The translations under genes and the position numbers were made by a program. A stretch of 64,000 bases of DNA, taken from assembly GCA_039935415.1 (NCBI GenBank), contig JBDTKH010000004.1:1-64000 (forward strand), written 5' to 3'. Below are positions 41,780 through 50,518 of the stretch, one piece after another (positions within the stretch are counted from its first letter, which is position 1; every line of letters starts with the position of its first letter). Source of the DNA: Palsa-870 sp039935415 (GTDB lineage Bacteria > Chloroflexota > Dormibacteria > Dormibacterales > Dormibacteraceae). Under the pieces are notes generated by a model. That model saw only the letters and a list, made by a program, of their open reading frames with translations, was not told the DNA's origin and made no database searches.

Positions 41780-42406
41780 GTGGGTATGCCAAGCCCGAGC
41801 GTGGTTCGGCGCAAGTCGGTTACGTCGACGCAGGACGTGGCGCGCGGGCTTCCGATCGGCTCGGTCGTCGTCGCCGATCACCAGACCGCCGGCCGCGGTC
41901 GCCTCGACCATCGGTGGGAATCGCCGCCTGGCACCGCCCTGCTGGTCTCGTTCGTGCTGGCCCCCAACCCGCTGCTGAGCCTCGCCGCGGGTGTCGCGGC
42001 AGCCGAAGCTTCCGGCCCAGGCGTGCGGCTCAAGTGGCCGAACGACCTGTTGCTGCGCGGCGGAAAGGTCGGTGGGATCCTGGTCGAGGCAACGCCGGAG
42101 AAAGCGATCTGCGGAATCGGCATCAACCTCTCGTGGGCGCCCAGGGGTGCCGCGAAGCTCAACCAGGACCGCGACCCGTTGCTTGACCGGCTACGCGTCG
42201 AGGTGAAGCGCTGGTCCTCGGCGCCGGCCGCCCAGGTCCTTGCCCGCTGGCGAGAGCTGTCCGACACGATCGGCAGGCGCGTGCGCGTCGACCAGCCGGG
42301 CGGCGCGGTCGAGGGAATGGCTGAGGATATCGGGCGCAACGGCGAGCTCATCGTCGACGGTGCCCCGGTGCGGTTCGGAAGCGTCACCCACCTAGCAGAG
42401 CGATGA
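41780..42406 (+). CDS. birA: Biotin-[acetyl-CoA-carboxylase] ligase, regulator-less type
   Basis: 208 residues from GTG 41780 (ATG 41786 also possible). Catalytic core only, no N-terminal HTH: TSTQDVARG, ADHQTAGRGRLDHRWESPPG (biotinyl-AMP loop), LKWPNDLLLRGGKVGGILVE with the active Lys, GIGINLSW, and a small C-terminal SH3-like domain. Would biotinylate the acyl-CoA carboxylase whose beta subunit is at 23-24.7 kb. Confidence 0.92.
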   Translation: MGMPSPSVVRRKSVTSTQDVARGLPIGSVVVADHQTAGRGRLDHRWESPPGTALLVSFVLAPNPLLSLAAGVAAAEASGPGVRLKWPNDLLLRGGKVGGILVEATPEKAICGIGINLSWAPRGAAKLNQDRDPLLDRLRVEVKRWSSAPAAQVLARWRELSDTIGRRVRVDQPGGAVEGMAEDIGRNGELIVDGAPVRFGSVTHLAER

Positions 42407-43127
42407 TCTGCGGGAGCAGTTCACCCGATTTTCCGCGGATCACAACATCGGCGAGCTGATCGACCGGCGTGGGTTCGGCGTTGATCACGATCAGCCGCGC
42501 CCCGGACCGCGCCGCGACGACGGGGATATCGGCCGCCGGGTAGACGACCAGCGAGGACCCGACCACCAGCATCACGTCGGCCTGCCGCGCGAGCTCGAAA
42601 GCCTCGAGCACGGCGGCCTGCGGCATCGGTTCGCCGAACAGCACCACTGTCGGCTTGAGAAAGGTCCCACCGCAGACCTTGCACCGTGGAGGCATCTCCA
42701 CGTCAAGCCGCGCCTGGACCTCGCTGCGAGGTTCGCGACCTCCGCAGTCGAGGCATTCCACGGTGCGCCCCGAGCCGTGCAGCTCGATCACGCGCCGGCT
42801 GCCCGAATCGCGATGCAGGCCGTCCGTGTTCTGAGTCACCACCGCGACAAGGTGCCCGGTTCTCTCGAGGGCGGCCAGCGACTCGTGCCCGGGGTTCGGG
42901 CGCGCTGCCAGTGCGATACGCCCGCGATCCTTCGAGACCTTCCAGTAAGCGGCCGGATCCGCCATGAACTATCCGATGGAGGCGACCTTGATCGGGTCGT
43001 ACTTCGTCCACAATCCACCCTCGCCGCGAAACGTCGGGATGCCGCTCTCCGCCGAGACGCCGGCGCCGGTCAGGGCAACGCCGCTTCGCGCTGCCGACAG
43101 CAGTGAGGCGGCCTCGGCGACGCTCAA
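42384..43127 (-). pseudogene. cobB: Sir2-family NAD-dependent deacylase interrupted by an in-frame TAG
   Basis: From TTG 43127 (overlapping the upstream stop as TTGA) the frame encodes LTGAGVSAESGIPTFRG (NAD site) and LWTKYDPIKV, meets TAG at 42971-42969, and continues in the same frame with TTC ATG and MADPAAYWKVSKDRG, VTQNTDGLHRDSG, the four-Cys zinc site (CLDC…CKVC), KPTVVLFGEPMP and VVGSSLVVYPA. Total would be about 247 residues, normal for class II/III sirtuins. Only one codon is wrong; an ATG two codons later could allow reinitiation. Either a nonsense mutation, sequence error or recoding. Confidence 0.82.
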
Positions 43128-44727
43128 GAGTCCTCCTCCGCCGGAGCGGCGAAGACGGCCTTTCCCGCATAAGCCTGCTGGTGGGCTGCGTAGGAGCTGG
43201 CGGCGAGCTCGGTAGGGAACCGCACCCACGGTGACTGCTTGTTCTCGCGGATCGCTGTGATCCTGAACACACGAAACCGGTCAGCCGACTTGCCTTTGAG
43301 CTGCAGGCCGGGCATCTCATCTACGGCGATGTAGTCCGAGCACGCCTGGAACGTCGGCCATCCGATGAGTAGGTTGAACGCGGGGGCCGCGCTGCAGAAG
43401 CGAGCGGCGGTATTCACCGTGTCGCCCAGCGCTGTGTACTGGAGTCGATCCTTGCTTCCCATGTTTCCGACCACCGCCGGGCCCGTGTTCACGCCGATGC
43501 CCCAGCTGATCGGTGGCAGGCCGCGGGCAGCGAGCTTCTCCTCGAGGGCGGCGGCATTGTTGATCAGGTCGTACGCGCAGCGAATGGCGAGGAGGGCGTG
43601 CTCGGGCTGCGCGACGGGCGAGTTCCACAGCGCAACGATCTCGTCCCCCACGTACTTGTCGATCGTTCCGTCCCATTTGAGAACGAGAGAGCTCATCTCG
43701 TTCAGGTAGTCCTGGATGACGGCGAGAACGTCCTCCGCGGCCATCGCCTCCGACATGGCGGTGAAGCCGCGGATATCGACGAAGAGCAGCGTGAGGTCGC
43801 GCCGCTCGCCCTTCGAGATGATGTCGTCGATCGATCGGCTGGCCGCGAGCTGTTGTGCTATGCGCGGGTCGACGTAGTGGCCGAAGATCCGCTCGACCTT
43901 GGTGAACGGCCAGATGCTCATCAACTTCACCAACGGCGCCAGCCCCACCTGTGGCTACCTGCTGGTCTATCGCGGCCGCTGTCCAAGTTCCATCTCTGAT
44001 CACCGACCACATCGTGGTCGTGGGCCTGAAGCTGGTGGACGCCGACGAGCCGTAGTTCTGGTTGGGGACCATGCACTGCTTCCTGCTGACCGGACAGAAC
44101 GAAGGGAATGTGGTGTGGCCCGAGCTGGGCCTCGCTGCCGCTGATCGCCATCGGGTCGGTTATCCCCTCGGCGATGCGCAGTGCCTGCACGAAGGCCGGC
44201 TCACCGCTCTTGTTCTCGGGGCAGGTTGGTGACGGCCGGATCGGGACGCCCCTGACGGCGTTGGCTGCGTCTGGAACGCCGAGCTTGCGTCCAGCAACGG
44301 ATGCCGCGGCATTGGCGAAGAGACGTAGCGGGCTGTCGTCGGCGGTGCAGATCAGCACGACGTTCCCGGCCCCTGCAATCGCCGCCGCCAGCTGAGAGTC
44401 AGTCTCGGGGTTGCTCGACGGGTGGTCGAGCATGACGTCGAACAGGATCACTGTGGGATGCAGGCTGGCGAGGTAGTTGATCACCTTCGCGTGCATGTCG
44501 CTCCCGAAGGGAAATGGGCCGAACTGCCTGGCCGACACCGAGTCGAGCGCGACCAGAGTCACCTGCGACGAGGGCGGCGGACTTGGAAAGAGCTGATCCT
44601 GCAGCGCGAAGAAAAGCGGGGCGACGACGGTTGTCTGAGACGTGGCCACGACCAGGAGGCTCGCCTGCAGACCGGCCAGCGCGAAGCGCCAGATCGATCT
44701 CCAGTCGCCTACCCGCTCGCGGACCAC
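43124..44727 (-). pseudogene. Second CHASE2-adenylate cyclase, scrambled by an internal inversion and deletion
   Basis: N-terminal part (GTG 44727 down to about 44060) is one membrane helix plus the first half of CHASE2 (VTLVALDSVSARQFG, TVILFDVMLDHPSSN). The cyclase domain survives from about 43893 to 43124 (RIFGHYVDPRIAQQ, LLFVDIRGFTAMSE, DKYVGDEIVALW, ALGDTVNTAARF). Between them, about 43893-44056 encodes the second CHASE2 half only on the plus strand (NGQMLINFTNG, ITDHIVVVGLKLVDADEP), with one frameshift. The three membrane helices expected before the cyclase are missing. The remaining cyclase frame might still be expressed. Confidence 0.75.
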
Positions 44728-44747
44728 TGCGTCGCTATGTTAGGCAC
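44728..44747. promoter_or_regulatory. Shared -10 TATGTTA between the cyclase pseudogene and MFS gene
   Basis: TATGTTA (44736-44742): TATGTT is 6 nt from MFS GTG 44748 on plus; TAACAT is 9 nt from GTG 44727 on minus. The left-hand gene keeps a promoter although its coding sequence is scrambled. Confidence 0.55.
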
Positions 44748-45956
44748 GTGCGCGTGAACGTCTTCGAATCGCGCCGCACGCTCGCGCTCTACGTCGCGGC
44801 CGGTGCGTCGTTCGCCGCCCTCTCCGCACGAGGTCTGACCGTGCCGTTGTACGCGCACGACCTTGGCGCGAGCCGCTTCGAGGTCGGCGCGCTGTACTCG
44901 GTGTCAACCCTCGCCGGGGCGCTCCTCTCGCTGCCGTCAGGTGTCCTGGTCGACCGCTTCGGCCCTCGCGCGCTGCTGGCGATCTCATTGGTCCTGGCGG
45001 CCGTCTCGCAGCTCGCGACGGCCACCTCGACCACCGTCCCTCCTCTCTACCTGTGGCAGGTAGTGGGAGGGCTTGCGGCGGGCGCCCAGCAGTCCTCGCT
45101 GTTCGCCGCGGTCACCGAATCGACGTCGAGCAATCGCCTGGGACGCGCGATGGGCTGGCTGACCTTCTCGATGCAGGCAGGCTTCTTCCTCGGACCGTCC
45201 ATCGCAGGCATCGCGTTGCGCTGGATCGACGTGAGGACCGACATCGCGCTCACCACCGCCCTCCTCGTGTTCGCGATCCCTGGAGCGATCGCCGCCGGCG
45301 GTACGCGACAGCAGCAGGGCCGCGGGTTTGCCTTGCGCGGCCCGCTCGCGGCCTTGATGACCCAGCCTGCGTTTGTGCCGGTGACGATCGGGCTCATCGC
45401 GGCCACGCTCGCGTGGGGCACGCTCGGCGCGTTCCTGCCGGTCTTCGGCAAGGAAGCGCTGGGGCTGCCGAGCGCGCAGGTGGGATACCTGCTTGCCCTG
45501 CAGGCGGTCGCCAACGGCCTTGCCCGGCTTCCTGGAGGCAGGCTCGTGGATCGCGCCCGCCGTCGGTGGCCGATCGTCTTCGTCGGCGTGCTCGGCTGGT
45601 CGGCGGCGAGCGTGGTGCTGGGTCACCTGACGGGATTTGCCGGGCCCGCAATCGTGCTCGTCATCGGCACGCCCTTCATGGCGACGGCCTTTGTCGCGAT
45701 CGGGGTCGTGTTCGCCGACCTTAGTGCGACTTCGACGCGGGGCGTGACGATGGGGACGTACGGGACCATCCTTTTCCTGGGCCTGTCGCTCGGCCCGCTC
45801 CTGTTCGGACCTGTCGTGCAGGGCTTCGGCTACGCGGCCGGCTTCACGATCTGTGCTGTCGTCTCGTCGCTGCTTGCGGTCGTTATGGCCGCGTTCCACG
45901 CGGAGCCGCTACGCCGCCGGACGGCCTCGCTGCCTCCGCCCGCTCCAGGGACCTGA
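44748..45956 (+). CDS. Major facilitator superfamily transporter
   Basis: 402 residues, 12 membrane segments. MFS motif A-like loops LPSGVLVDRFGPRALLA after helix 2 and LPGGRLVDRARRRWP after helix 8; motif C-like GWLTFSMQAGFFLGPSIAG in helix 5. Drug/H+ antiporter-like by layout, substrate unknown. GTG 44748 is leaderless. The 3' end overlaps the Nudix gene by 74 nt. Confidence 0.88.
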   Translation: MRVNVFESRRTLALYVAAGASFAALSARGLTVPLYAHDLGASRFEVGALYSVSTLAGALLSLPSGVLVDRFGPRALLAISLVLAAVSQLATATSTTVPPLYLWQVVGGLAAGAQQSSLFAAVTESTSSNRLGRAMGWLTFSMQAGFFLGPSIAGIALRWIDVRTDIALTTALLVFAIPGAIAAGGTRQQQGRGFALRGPLAALMTQPAFVPVTIGLIAATLAWGTLGAFLPVFGKEALGLPSAQVGYLLALQAVANGLARLPGGRLVDRARRRWPIVFVGVLGWSAASVVLGHLTGFAGPAIVLVIGTPFMATAFVAIGVVFADLSATSTRGVTMGTYGTILFLGLSLGPLLFGPVVQGFGYAAGFTICAVVSSLLAVVMAAFHAEPLRRRTASLPPPAPGT

Positions 45957-46434
45957 CGTACTCCGCTACCACGGTCCTGTGGCTCGGGAACGCCAGCGGC
46001 GGCAGCGCGTCGAGTGCGAACACGCCGACCTCCAGCATCTCAGCGCCCGCCGAGGGCTCCGTCCCGCGCGCGACCCTGCCGCGATAGGCAACACCGACCA
46101 TGCTCGACGCGTCCGTCTTGGGGACGTGGTAAACGCAGATGAGGCCCGCCAGCTCGACATCGACGCAGATCTCCTCGCGGCACTCGCGGACGGCGGCGTC
46201 CGCGGGATCCTCGTCGGCGTTGACGAAGCCGCCCGGCAAGCACCACAGGCCATAACCGGGTTCGATCGCGCGGCGTCCCAGGACGACGCCGCCCTCGACC
46301 TCCACCACCACCGCCGTCGACACCTTGGGGTCGCGCCACAGGATGAACGTGTCGTTCGGGCATGCCTCGACCTCGCGACCTTCGATGACGCGCGGCACCA
46401 GCGCGGCGCCGCAGTTGACGCAGAAGTGCCCCAC
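45883..46434 (-). CDS. Nudix hydrolase with N-terminal zinc-ribbon remnant
   Basis: 183 residues from GTG 46434, 7 nt from TACAGT (leaderless). N-terminal CVNCGA…CPND has three of the four Cys of NudC-type zinc ribbons (the last is Asp). Nudix box LPGGFVNADEDPADAAVRECREEICVD (read in two parts: GGFVNADEDPADAAVREC and REEICVD) keeps the catalytic Glu residues but not the terminal Gly. Probable nucleoside-diphosphate-derivative pyrophosphatase; NADH specificity is not shown because the SQPWPFPxS motif is absent. Confidence 0.85.
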   Translation of the reverse strand: MGHFCVNCGAALVPRVIEGREVEACPNDTFILWRDPKVSTAVVVEVEGGVVLGRRAIEPGYGLWCLPGGFVNADEDPADAAVRECREEICVDVELAGLICVYHVPKTDASSMVGVAYRGRVARGTEPSAGAEMLEVGVFALDALPPLAFPSHRTVVAEYVRSLERAEAARPSGGVAAPRGTRP

Positions 46435-46555
46435 TCGGTGGACTGTACCGGCCGGACGCGTCGCAGGTCGGGGCAGGCGACCGCAGGGTCCGGAGCCCCG
46501 CGATGCGGCGTGGCTGGTCGGTACAGGCCACTTGACTCGAGGTTACGCCCGCGGG

Positions 46556-47698
46556 CTACTGGGCGTGCTGCTGCTGCTTCGTCGGGACGGCTTTCATGTC
46601 CGCGACGCGGACCTGGTTGCGGCCGCCTTGTTTGGCGGCATACAGCGCCTGGTCAGCGCGCTCCATGAGCGTCGTGAACAACGCCGGCTCGTCTGTGGCC
46701 GCCACGCCGATGCTGATCGTCAGTTTCAACCCGCCGGGGAAAGTGGCCGCCGCAACTTTTGAGCGTATGCGCTCAGCCAGCGTGCGCGCGCCGGCTTCCG
46801 TCGTCTCGTGGAGGATGAGCCCGAACTCTTCCCCGCCGTAGCGGGCGCACACGTCGGATTCGCGCGCGCCGGAAGTGAGGATCCCCGCCAGCTCCGCGAG
46901 GACGGCGTCGCCGTTCAGGTGACCGTACGTGTCGTTGACCTGCTTGAAGTGATCGAGGTCGATCATCAGGAACGCGATCGCCTTGTGATGCCGGCGGGCG
47001 CGCTGCATCTCCTGAAGGAAGCGCTGCGCCAGCGCACGCCGGTTCGGCAGCTTTGTCAGCTCGTCGGTCAGCGCGTTCTCCTCCTGGGCCTCGAAGAGCT
47101 GCGCGTGCCGGATCGCGATCGCGGCTTGTGAGGCGACCCCGTTCAGCAGGTCGGCCTGGTCCTCGCTCAGCTCACGCCAGGCGTTGAGGTATAGCTCCAT
47201 CGCCCCCATCAGCTGGCCCGAGCGCTGGACCGGGACGACGAGCGCGTGCTGCGGATGACCGCCGCCCTCGATGCCGGGTGCCGTCCGATCATCGAGCTTG
47301 ACCACGAGCGGCCGCATGGCCGCGATGGCGCTGCGGAGCGGCTCCTCGTCGAGTTTGCGGACTGAACCTCTCGCGCGATGGGTGAGGTTGTACTCGGCCT
47401 CGCGCCGCATCTCGGCCTTGGCCGGCTGGACGAGGTACATCGCGCCGGCGACAGCGCCCATGATCCGGCCGGCGTGCGTCAGGGCCACGTTCAGGACCTC
47501 CTCGAGGGCGAGCGAGGAGTTGACGGCTGACGCGATGGCCAGCAGGAGGGCAGCCCGATCTCGCGCCCCACTTTCGTCGTCGAGGGCCGCCTGGAGCTCG
47601 CGGGTCGTCCCCCGTAGGCGCATCAGCGAGAAGGTGAGCAGCACGAAGGCGACGACGAGCAGCACCGAAGTGACCAGCAAAACCGCTGCTAGATCCAA
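46556..47698 (-). CDS. GAF-GGDEF diguanylate cyclase
   Basis: 380 residues from TTG 47698 (GGGAGG 8 nt upstream). One N-terminal membrane helix (AAVLLVTSVLLVVAFVLLTF), a GAF domain (about 55-200), then GGDEF: DELTKLPNRRAL, MIDLDHFKQVNDTYGHLNGD, active-site GGEEF preceded by an I-site RESD five residues earlier, SIGVAATDEPA. Predicted active c-di-GMP synthase with product inhibition. A short Gln-rich tail ends it. Confidence 0.92.
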   Translation of the reverse strand: MDLAAVLLVTSVLLVVAFVLLTFSLMRLRGTTRELQAALDDESGARDRAALLLAIASAVNSSLALEEVLNVALTHAGRIMGAVAGAMYLVQPAKAEMRREAEYNLTHRARGSVRKLDEEPLRSAIAAMRPLVVKLDDRTAPGIEGGGHPQHALVVPVQRSGQLMGAMELYLNAWRELSEDQADLLNGVASQAAIAIRHAQLFEAQEENALTDELTKLPNRRALAQRFLQEMQRARRHHKAIAFLMIDLDHFKQVNDTYGHLNGDAVLAELAGILTSGARESDVCARYGGEEFGLILHETTEAGARTLAERIRSKVAAATFPGGLKLTISIGVAATDEPALFTTLMERADQALYAAKQGGRNQVRVADMKAVPTKQQQHAQ

Positions 47699-47788
47699 GA
47701 AATGTGCCTCCCAGGCGCTGAAGTCGTCATAGGTTAACGCCGGGGCACGGGAGTTGGTTCTCGGTTAAAAAGCTATACTCGCCACGAT

Positions 47789-48610
47789 CTGGAGCCGCTC
47801 TCTTTCGACGATCTCCCGCTAGGCGGCGAATGGACGACCCGCCGGCGCACCATTTCCGAATCAGAAATCGCGCTGTTTGCGGGGGTCGCCGGCGATTTCT
47901 CGCCGCTGACCATTGAAGCCGGGCCCGGCCAGCCTCGCCTGGCTCCGCCATCACTGCTCGTGGCGGTGGCCGTGGGCCTGGGCTCGATCGACATGCCAGT
48001 CCCGTCGGTCGTGGAGTGGGAATGGCTCAACTGGAAGTTTCCGCGCGCCGTGCACGCCGGCGACACCATCTACGCGCGTTGGACGCTGACCCAGAAGCGA
48101 CCACCGATCGGCGGCGCCCCTACCTCGATCGTGGTCTGGCGGGTCGACGTCCACACTGCCGACGGCGCCCTGTGCGCCGAAGGCGAGGTGGGCGCCAAGG
48201 TCACCCGCCGCAAGGCTGCTTCGGGCACGCGCAGCGCCACCGCCACCGATGGGCCAGGTCCTGCCGAACCGGCGGCAGCCGCACCCGCGGCCGCTCCGAG
48301 AAGGCGTCGGCGAGGACGCCGTCCGGTGGGCGGCAACGGCCCGGTGCCGGAGACTCCCGCGGTCGTCGCGCCGCCCGCCGCGGCGGCTCCCAAGCCCGAG
48401 CGGACCGGGCAGAAGAGCGCCTCGGCTCCCCGCAGGCGGAGGCGCCGGCGCCCGGCCGGGGCCGCACCGTCGGCAGCGCACGACGGGGAGCCCGCGCCCG
48501 GTCAGCCACCGGCCCCCGAACCCGCGTCCAGCGCGCCGGCCGCACCTGTTTCAGGCGACGGTGAGCGAGGCACCCTGAGCCGGGTCATCCGGCGCCTGCG
48601 CCGGACCTAG
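47789..48610 (+). CDS. MaoC-like hotdog protein with Arg/Pro-rich tail; probable CTG start
   Basis: Residues 1-130: LEPLSFDDLPLGGEWTTRRR, SEIALFAGVAGDFSPLTIE (MaoC/FAS1-like dehydratase N-terminal pattern with the hydratase Asp-x2-Pro), WLNWKFPRAVHAGDTIYARW. Residues 140-273: disordered Ala/Pro tail with blocks RRRRRGRRP and RRRRRRRP. TATACT (47774-47779) sets transcription near 47787, and the domain starts at CTG 47789 with no ATG/GTG/TTG between; the first downstream GTG would delete half the domain. Such basic tails bind nucleic acid in other proteins; meaning here unknown. Confidence 0.72.
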   Translation: MEPLSFDDLPLGGEWTTRRRTISESEIALFAGVAGDFSPLTIEAGPGQPRLAPPSLLVAVAVGLGSIDMPVPSVVEWEWLNWKFPRAVHAGDTIYARWTLTQKRPPIGGAPTSIVVWRVDVHTADGALCAEGEVGAKVTRRKAASGTRSATATDGPGPAEPAAAAPAAAPRRRRRGRRPVGGNGPVPETPAVVAPPAAAAPKPERTGQKSASAPRRRRRRRPAGAAPSAAHDGEPAPGQPPAPEPASSAPAAPVSGDGERGTLSRVIRRLRRT

Positions 48611-48630
48611 CCGAGCGCAGCGAGGCACGC

Positions 48631-48670
48631 GTGGCCAGCAGGCCGGATTTGTTCCGGCCGTCCCAAACGC
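48631..48670 (+). repeat. Dispersed hairpin repeat, copy B
   Basis: Contains GGCCGGA-tttgt-TCCGGCC (48641-48659) and the shared flanks GTGGC and GTCCC. Lies 22 nt past the MaoC-like stop, where it may serve as terminator. Confidence 0.6.
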
Positions 48671-48742
48671 TCACGATCGACTCCAGACGCGGCCGGCAGT
48701 GACCAGTTCGTAAATTCCAACCACAGGAAAGTGAGCAGGTGG

Positions 48743-48793
48743 CTCGGCAAAGCCGAGACACCGATGAGCGAAAACCTCCGGGTTTTCGCTCAT
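48743..48793 (-). terminator. Two tandem hairpins below ispH
   Basis: ATGAGCGAAAACC-tccg-GGTTTTCGCTCAT (48764-48793) is a perfect 13-bp stem with a tetraloop, 5 nt past the ispH stop on the minus strand. CTCGGC-aaa-GCCGAG (48743-48757) follows. No long U-tract, but the position suits a terminator or 3'-end stabiliser for ispH. Confidence 0.65.
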
Positions 48794-48797
48794 ACCT

Positions 48798-49667
48798 CTA
48801 CGCCGGGGGTTCCAGGGCCTCCAGGTACTCGATCACGCGGCGCGTGAGCTGCGTCGGGGTCGAAGCGCCGCTCGTCACACCGACCTTCTTTACGCCGGCG
48901 AACCATGACAGGTCCAGGTCCTCGAACTTGTCGACCAGGTACGCGGGCTTCTTGCCAAGCTTCTTCACCACCTCGACCAGGCGCAGAGAGTTGGATGACC
49001 TGGGGCTGCCGACCACGATCACCAGGTCGACGTGCTGCGCCGCCTCGACCGCCGCCTCCTGGCGCTCCTGCGTCGCTCGGCAGATCTCGTTGTGCACCTC
49101 AGCGTTCGGATATCGAGCCTGGACGCGGCCGATCAGGTCCTCGGTGTCCCAGACCGAAAGCGTGGTCTGGCACGTCACGGCAACCCGGTCGCCCGTCAGC
49201 TCGAGCGCTTCAATGTCGTGTGGGTCCTGCACGAGGTGGACCTTGCCGGGTGCCTCACCCATCACGCCTTCCGGCTCCGGGTGACCCTTGCGCCCGATGT
49301 AGACAACGTCGTAGCCCTTCCGCGCGAGGTCGGCCACGAGCTCGTGGGTGCGGACCACGTCGGAGCACGTCGCGTCGACCGGCTTCAGGCCCAGCTCGAC
49401 CGCCCGCTGCTTGACCTGCGGCGAGACGCCGTGCGCCGTGAAGATGACGGTCCCTTCTTTGATCAGCTCCAGGCCGGCGAGTCGGTCGGGCTGGTCGACG
49501 AGGGCGATGCCCTGCTCCTGGAGGCCGTCGGTGGCGTGCGTGTTGTGAACGAGCATGCCGAGCATGTGGACCGGCCCGTCCGTCTCCTCGCGGACTCGCT
49601 TCGCGATCCGGAAGGCGTCCACGACGCCGTGGCAGTAGCCGCGCGGCGTGATCTTGAGGACTTCCAT
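48798..49667 (-). CDS. ispH: 4-hydroxy-3-methylbut-2-enyl diphosphate reductase
   Basis: 289 residues. 4Fe-4S cysteines Cys12 (RGYCHGV), Cys101 (DATCSDV), Cys196 (EICRATQERQ); ligand-binding VHNTHATDGL, TAHGVSP, KGHPEPEGVMG, SPRSSNSLRL, TSGASTPT. The sequence flavour (ITPRGYC, VHN-TDGL) is that of the Bacillus-like branch of IspH. Last step of the MEP isoprenoid pathway, making IPP and DMAPP. Confidence 0.94.
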   Translation of the reverse strand: MEVLKITPRGYCHGVVDAFRIAKRVREETDGPVHMLGMLVHNTHATDGLQEQGIALVDQPDRLAGLELIKEGTVIFTAHGVSPQVKQRAVELGLKPVDATCSDVVRTHELVADLARKGYDVVYIGRKGHPEPEGVMGEAPGKVHLVQDPHDIEALELTGDRVAVTCQTTLSVWDTEDLIGRVQARYPNAEVHNEICRATQERQEAAVEAAQHVDLVIVVGSPRSSNSLRLVEVVKKLGKKPAYLVDKFEDLDLSWFAGVKKVGVTSGASTPTQLTRRVIEYLEALEPPA

Positions 49668-49688
49668 CTGAGCTCGAGTCTACGTGAG

Positions 49689-50518
49689 ATGATCGGCGGC
49701 ACCATGGCCGTGACGGCCGCCGCCACGCAGGCTCCTCACCGCAGTGAACAGGCGCGCGGCGCTCTCCTGCCCCGCCTGGGCGCCGCGGTCCTCGACGTCG
49801 TCTTCTTTGGCATTGTCAGCGCGATCGTCAACGGCGTTTTCGGCGTGGCGCAGATCGGGACGGGGTCGATTCCAGTAGCGACCGGCGTATACGAATACCA
49901 GACCCTGACCGTTGTGGCCTGGCCCTGGCTGTTCTTGCTTGCCTTCCTGTACTACGCGTCGACGGAGGCGTTGTTCGGGGCCACGCCCGGAAAGTCAATT
50001 ACCGGCCTTTGCGTAGTGCGGCTGGACCCTGGGCCGCTGAGGCTCAGGGACACAGCCGTACGCAATGCGCTCCGGGCCGTCGACTGGCTGCCGGTCTTTT
50101 ACCTGCTCGGAGGATCACTCGTGCTCTTCGGCTCGAAAAGCCAGCGAGTCGGTGACCTCGCCGCCGGCACGACAGTGGTCCGTCGCGGCGATGCGACGGG
50201 ACCTCTCGCGACCCGGACCGCCTCTGCAAACTCACGTCGCGCCGCCGCGATCGTGCTGACCGCCCTGGTTCTGTTCACCCTCGTCTTCGAATACCTCGGC
50301 CGGCCGCCGCTGATGATCCAGGGGCTCATCAACACACACCAGGTGCTCGCTGCCGGCCCGAGCTACTCGCTGGGAACGCCGCAATGGGCTTCGGCCGTGT
50401 CACCTACCCGATCACCTTTCGTGACGGAGCGGGCGGGGGTTGTTCCGGGTCTATCACGTTCGATTGGGGCTGGCTCGGCTGGCAGGAGTCGACCTCGGGG
50501 TACTCCTGCCTGCCCTAG
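49689..50518 (+). CDS. RDD-family membrane protein, frameshifted near the 3' end
   Basis: Starts at ATG 49689 (or 49704). RDD domain: RGALLPRLGAAVLDVVFFGI, ALFGATPGKSITGLCVVRLD, RNALRAVDWLPVFYLLGGSL, QRVGDLAAGTTVVRRG; about five membrane helices. At about 50383 (run of G in TPQWG) the sensible reading moves frame: GFGRVTYPITFRDGAGGG, then WGWLGWQESTSGYSCLP and TAG at 50516-50518. Without the shift the frame runs into nonsense to 50633. One missing G explains it: either a sequence error or a recent mutation of an extracytoplasmic tail with two Cys. Confidence 0.75.

Noticed and set aside
42960..42975. Genetic code change with TAG as sense codon
   Set aside because: Many other genes in the window end properly at TAG (for example at 263, 6883, 12266-strand neighbours and 48610), so the sirtuin stop is a local event.
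48601..48800. CRISPR-like appearance of repeated hairpins near 48.6-48.8 kb
   Set aside because: The hairpins differ in sequence, have no regular spacers, and no cas genes are present anywhere in the window.
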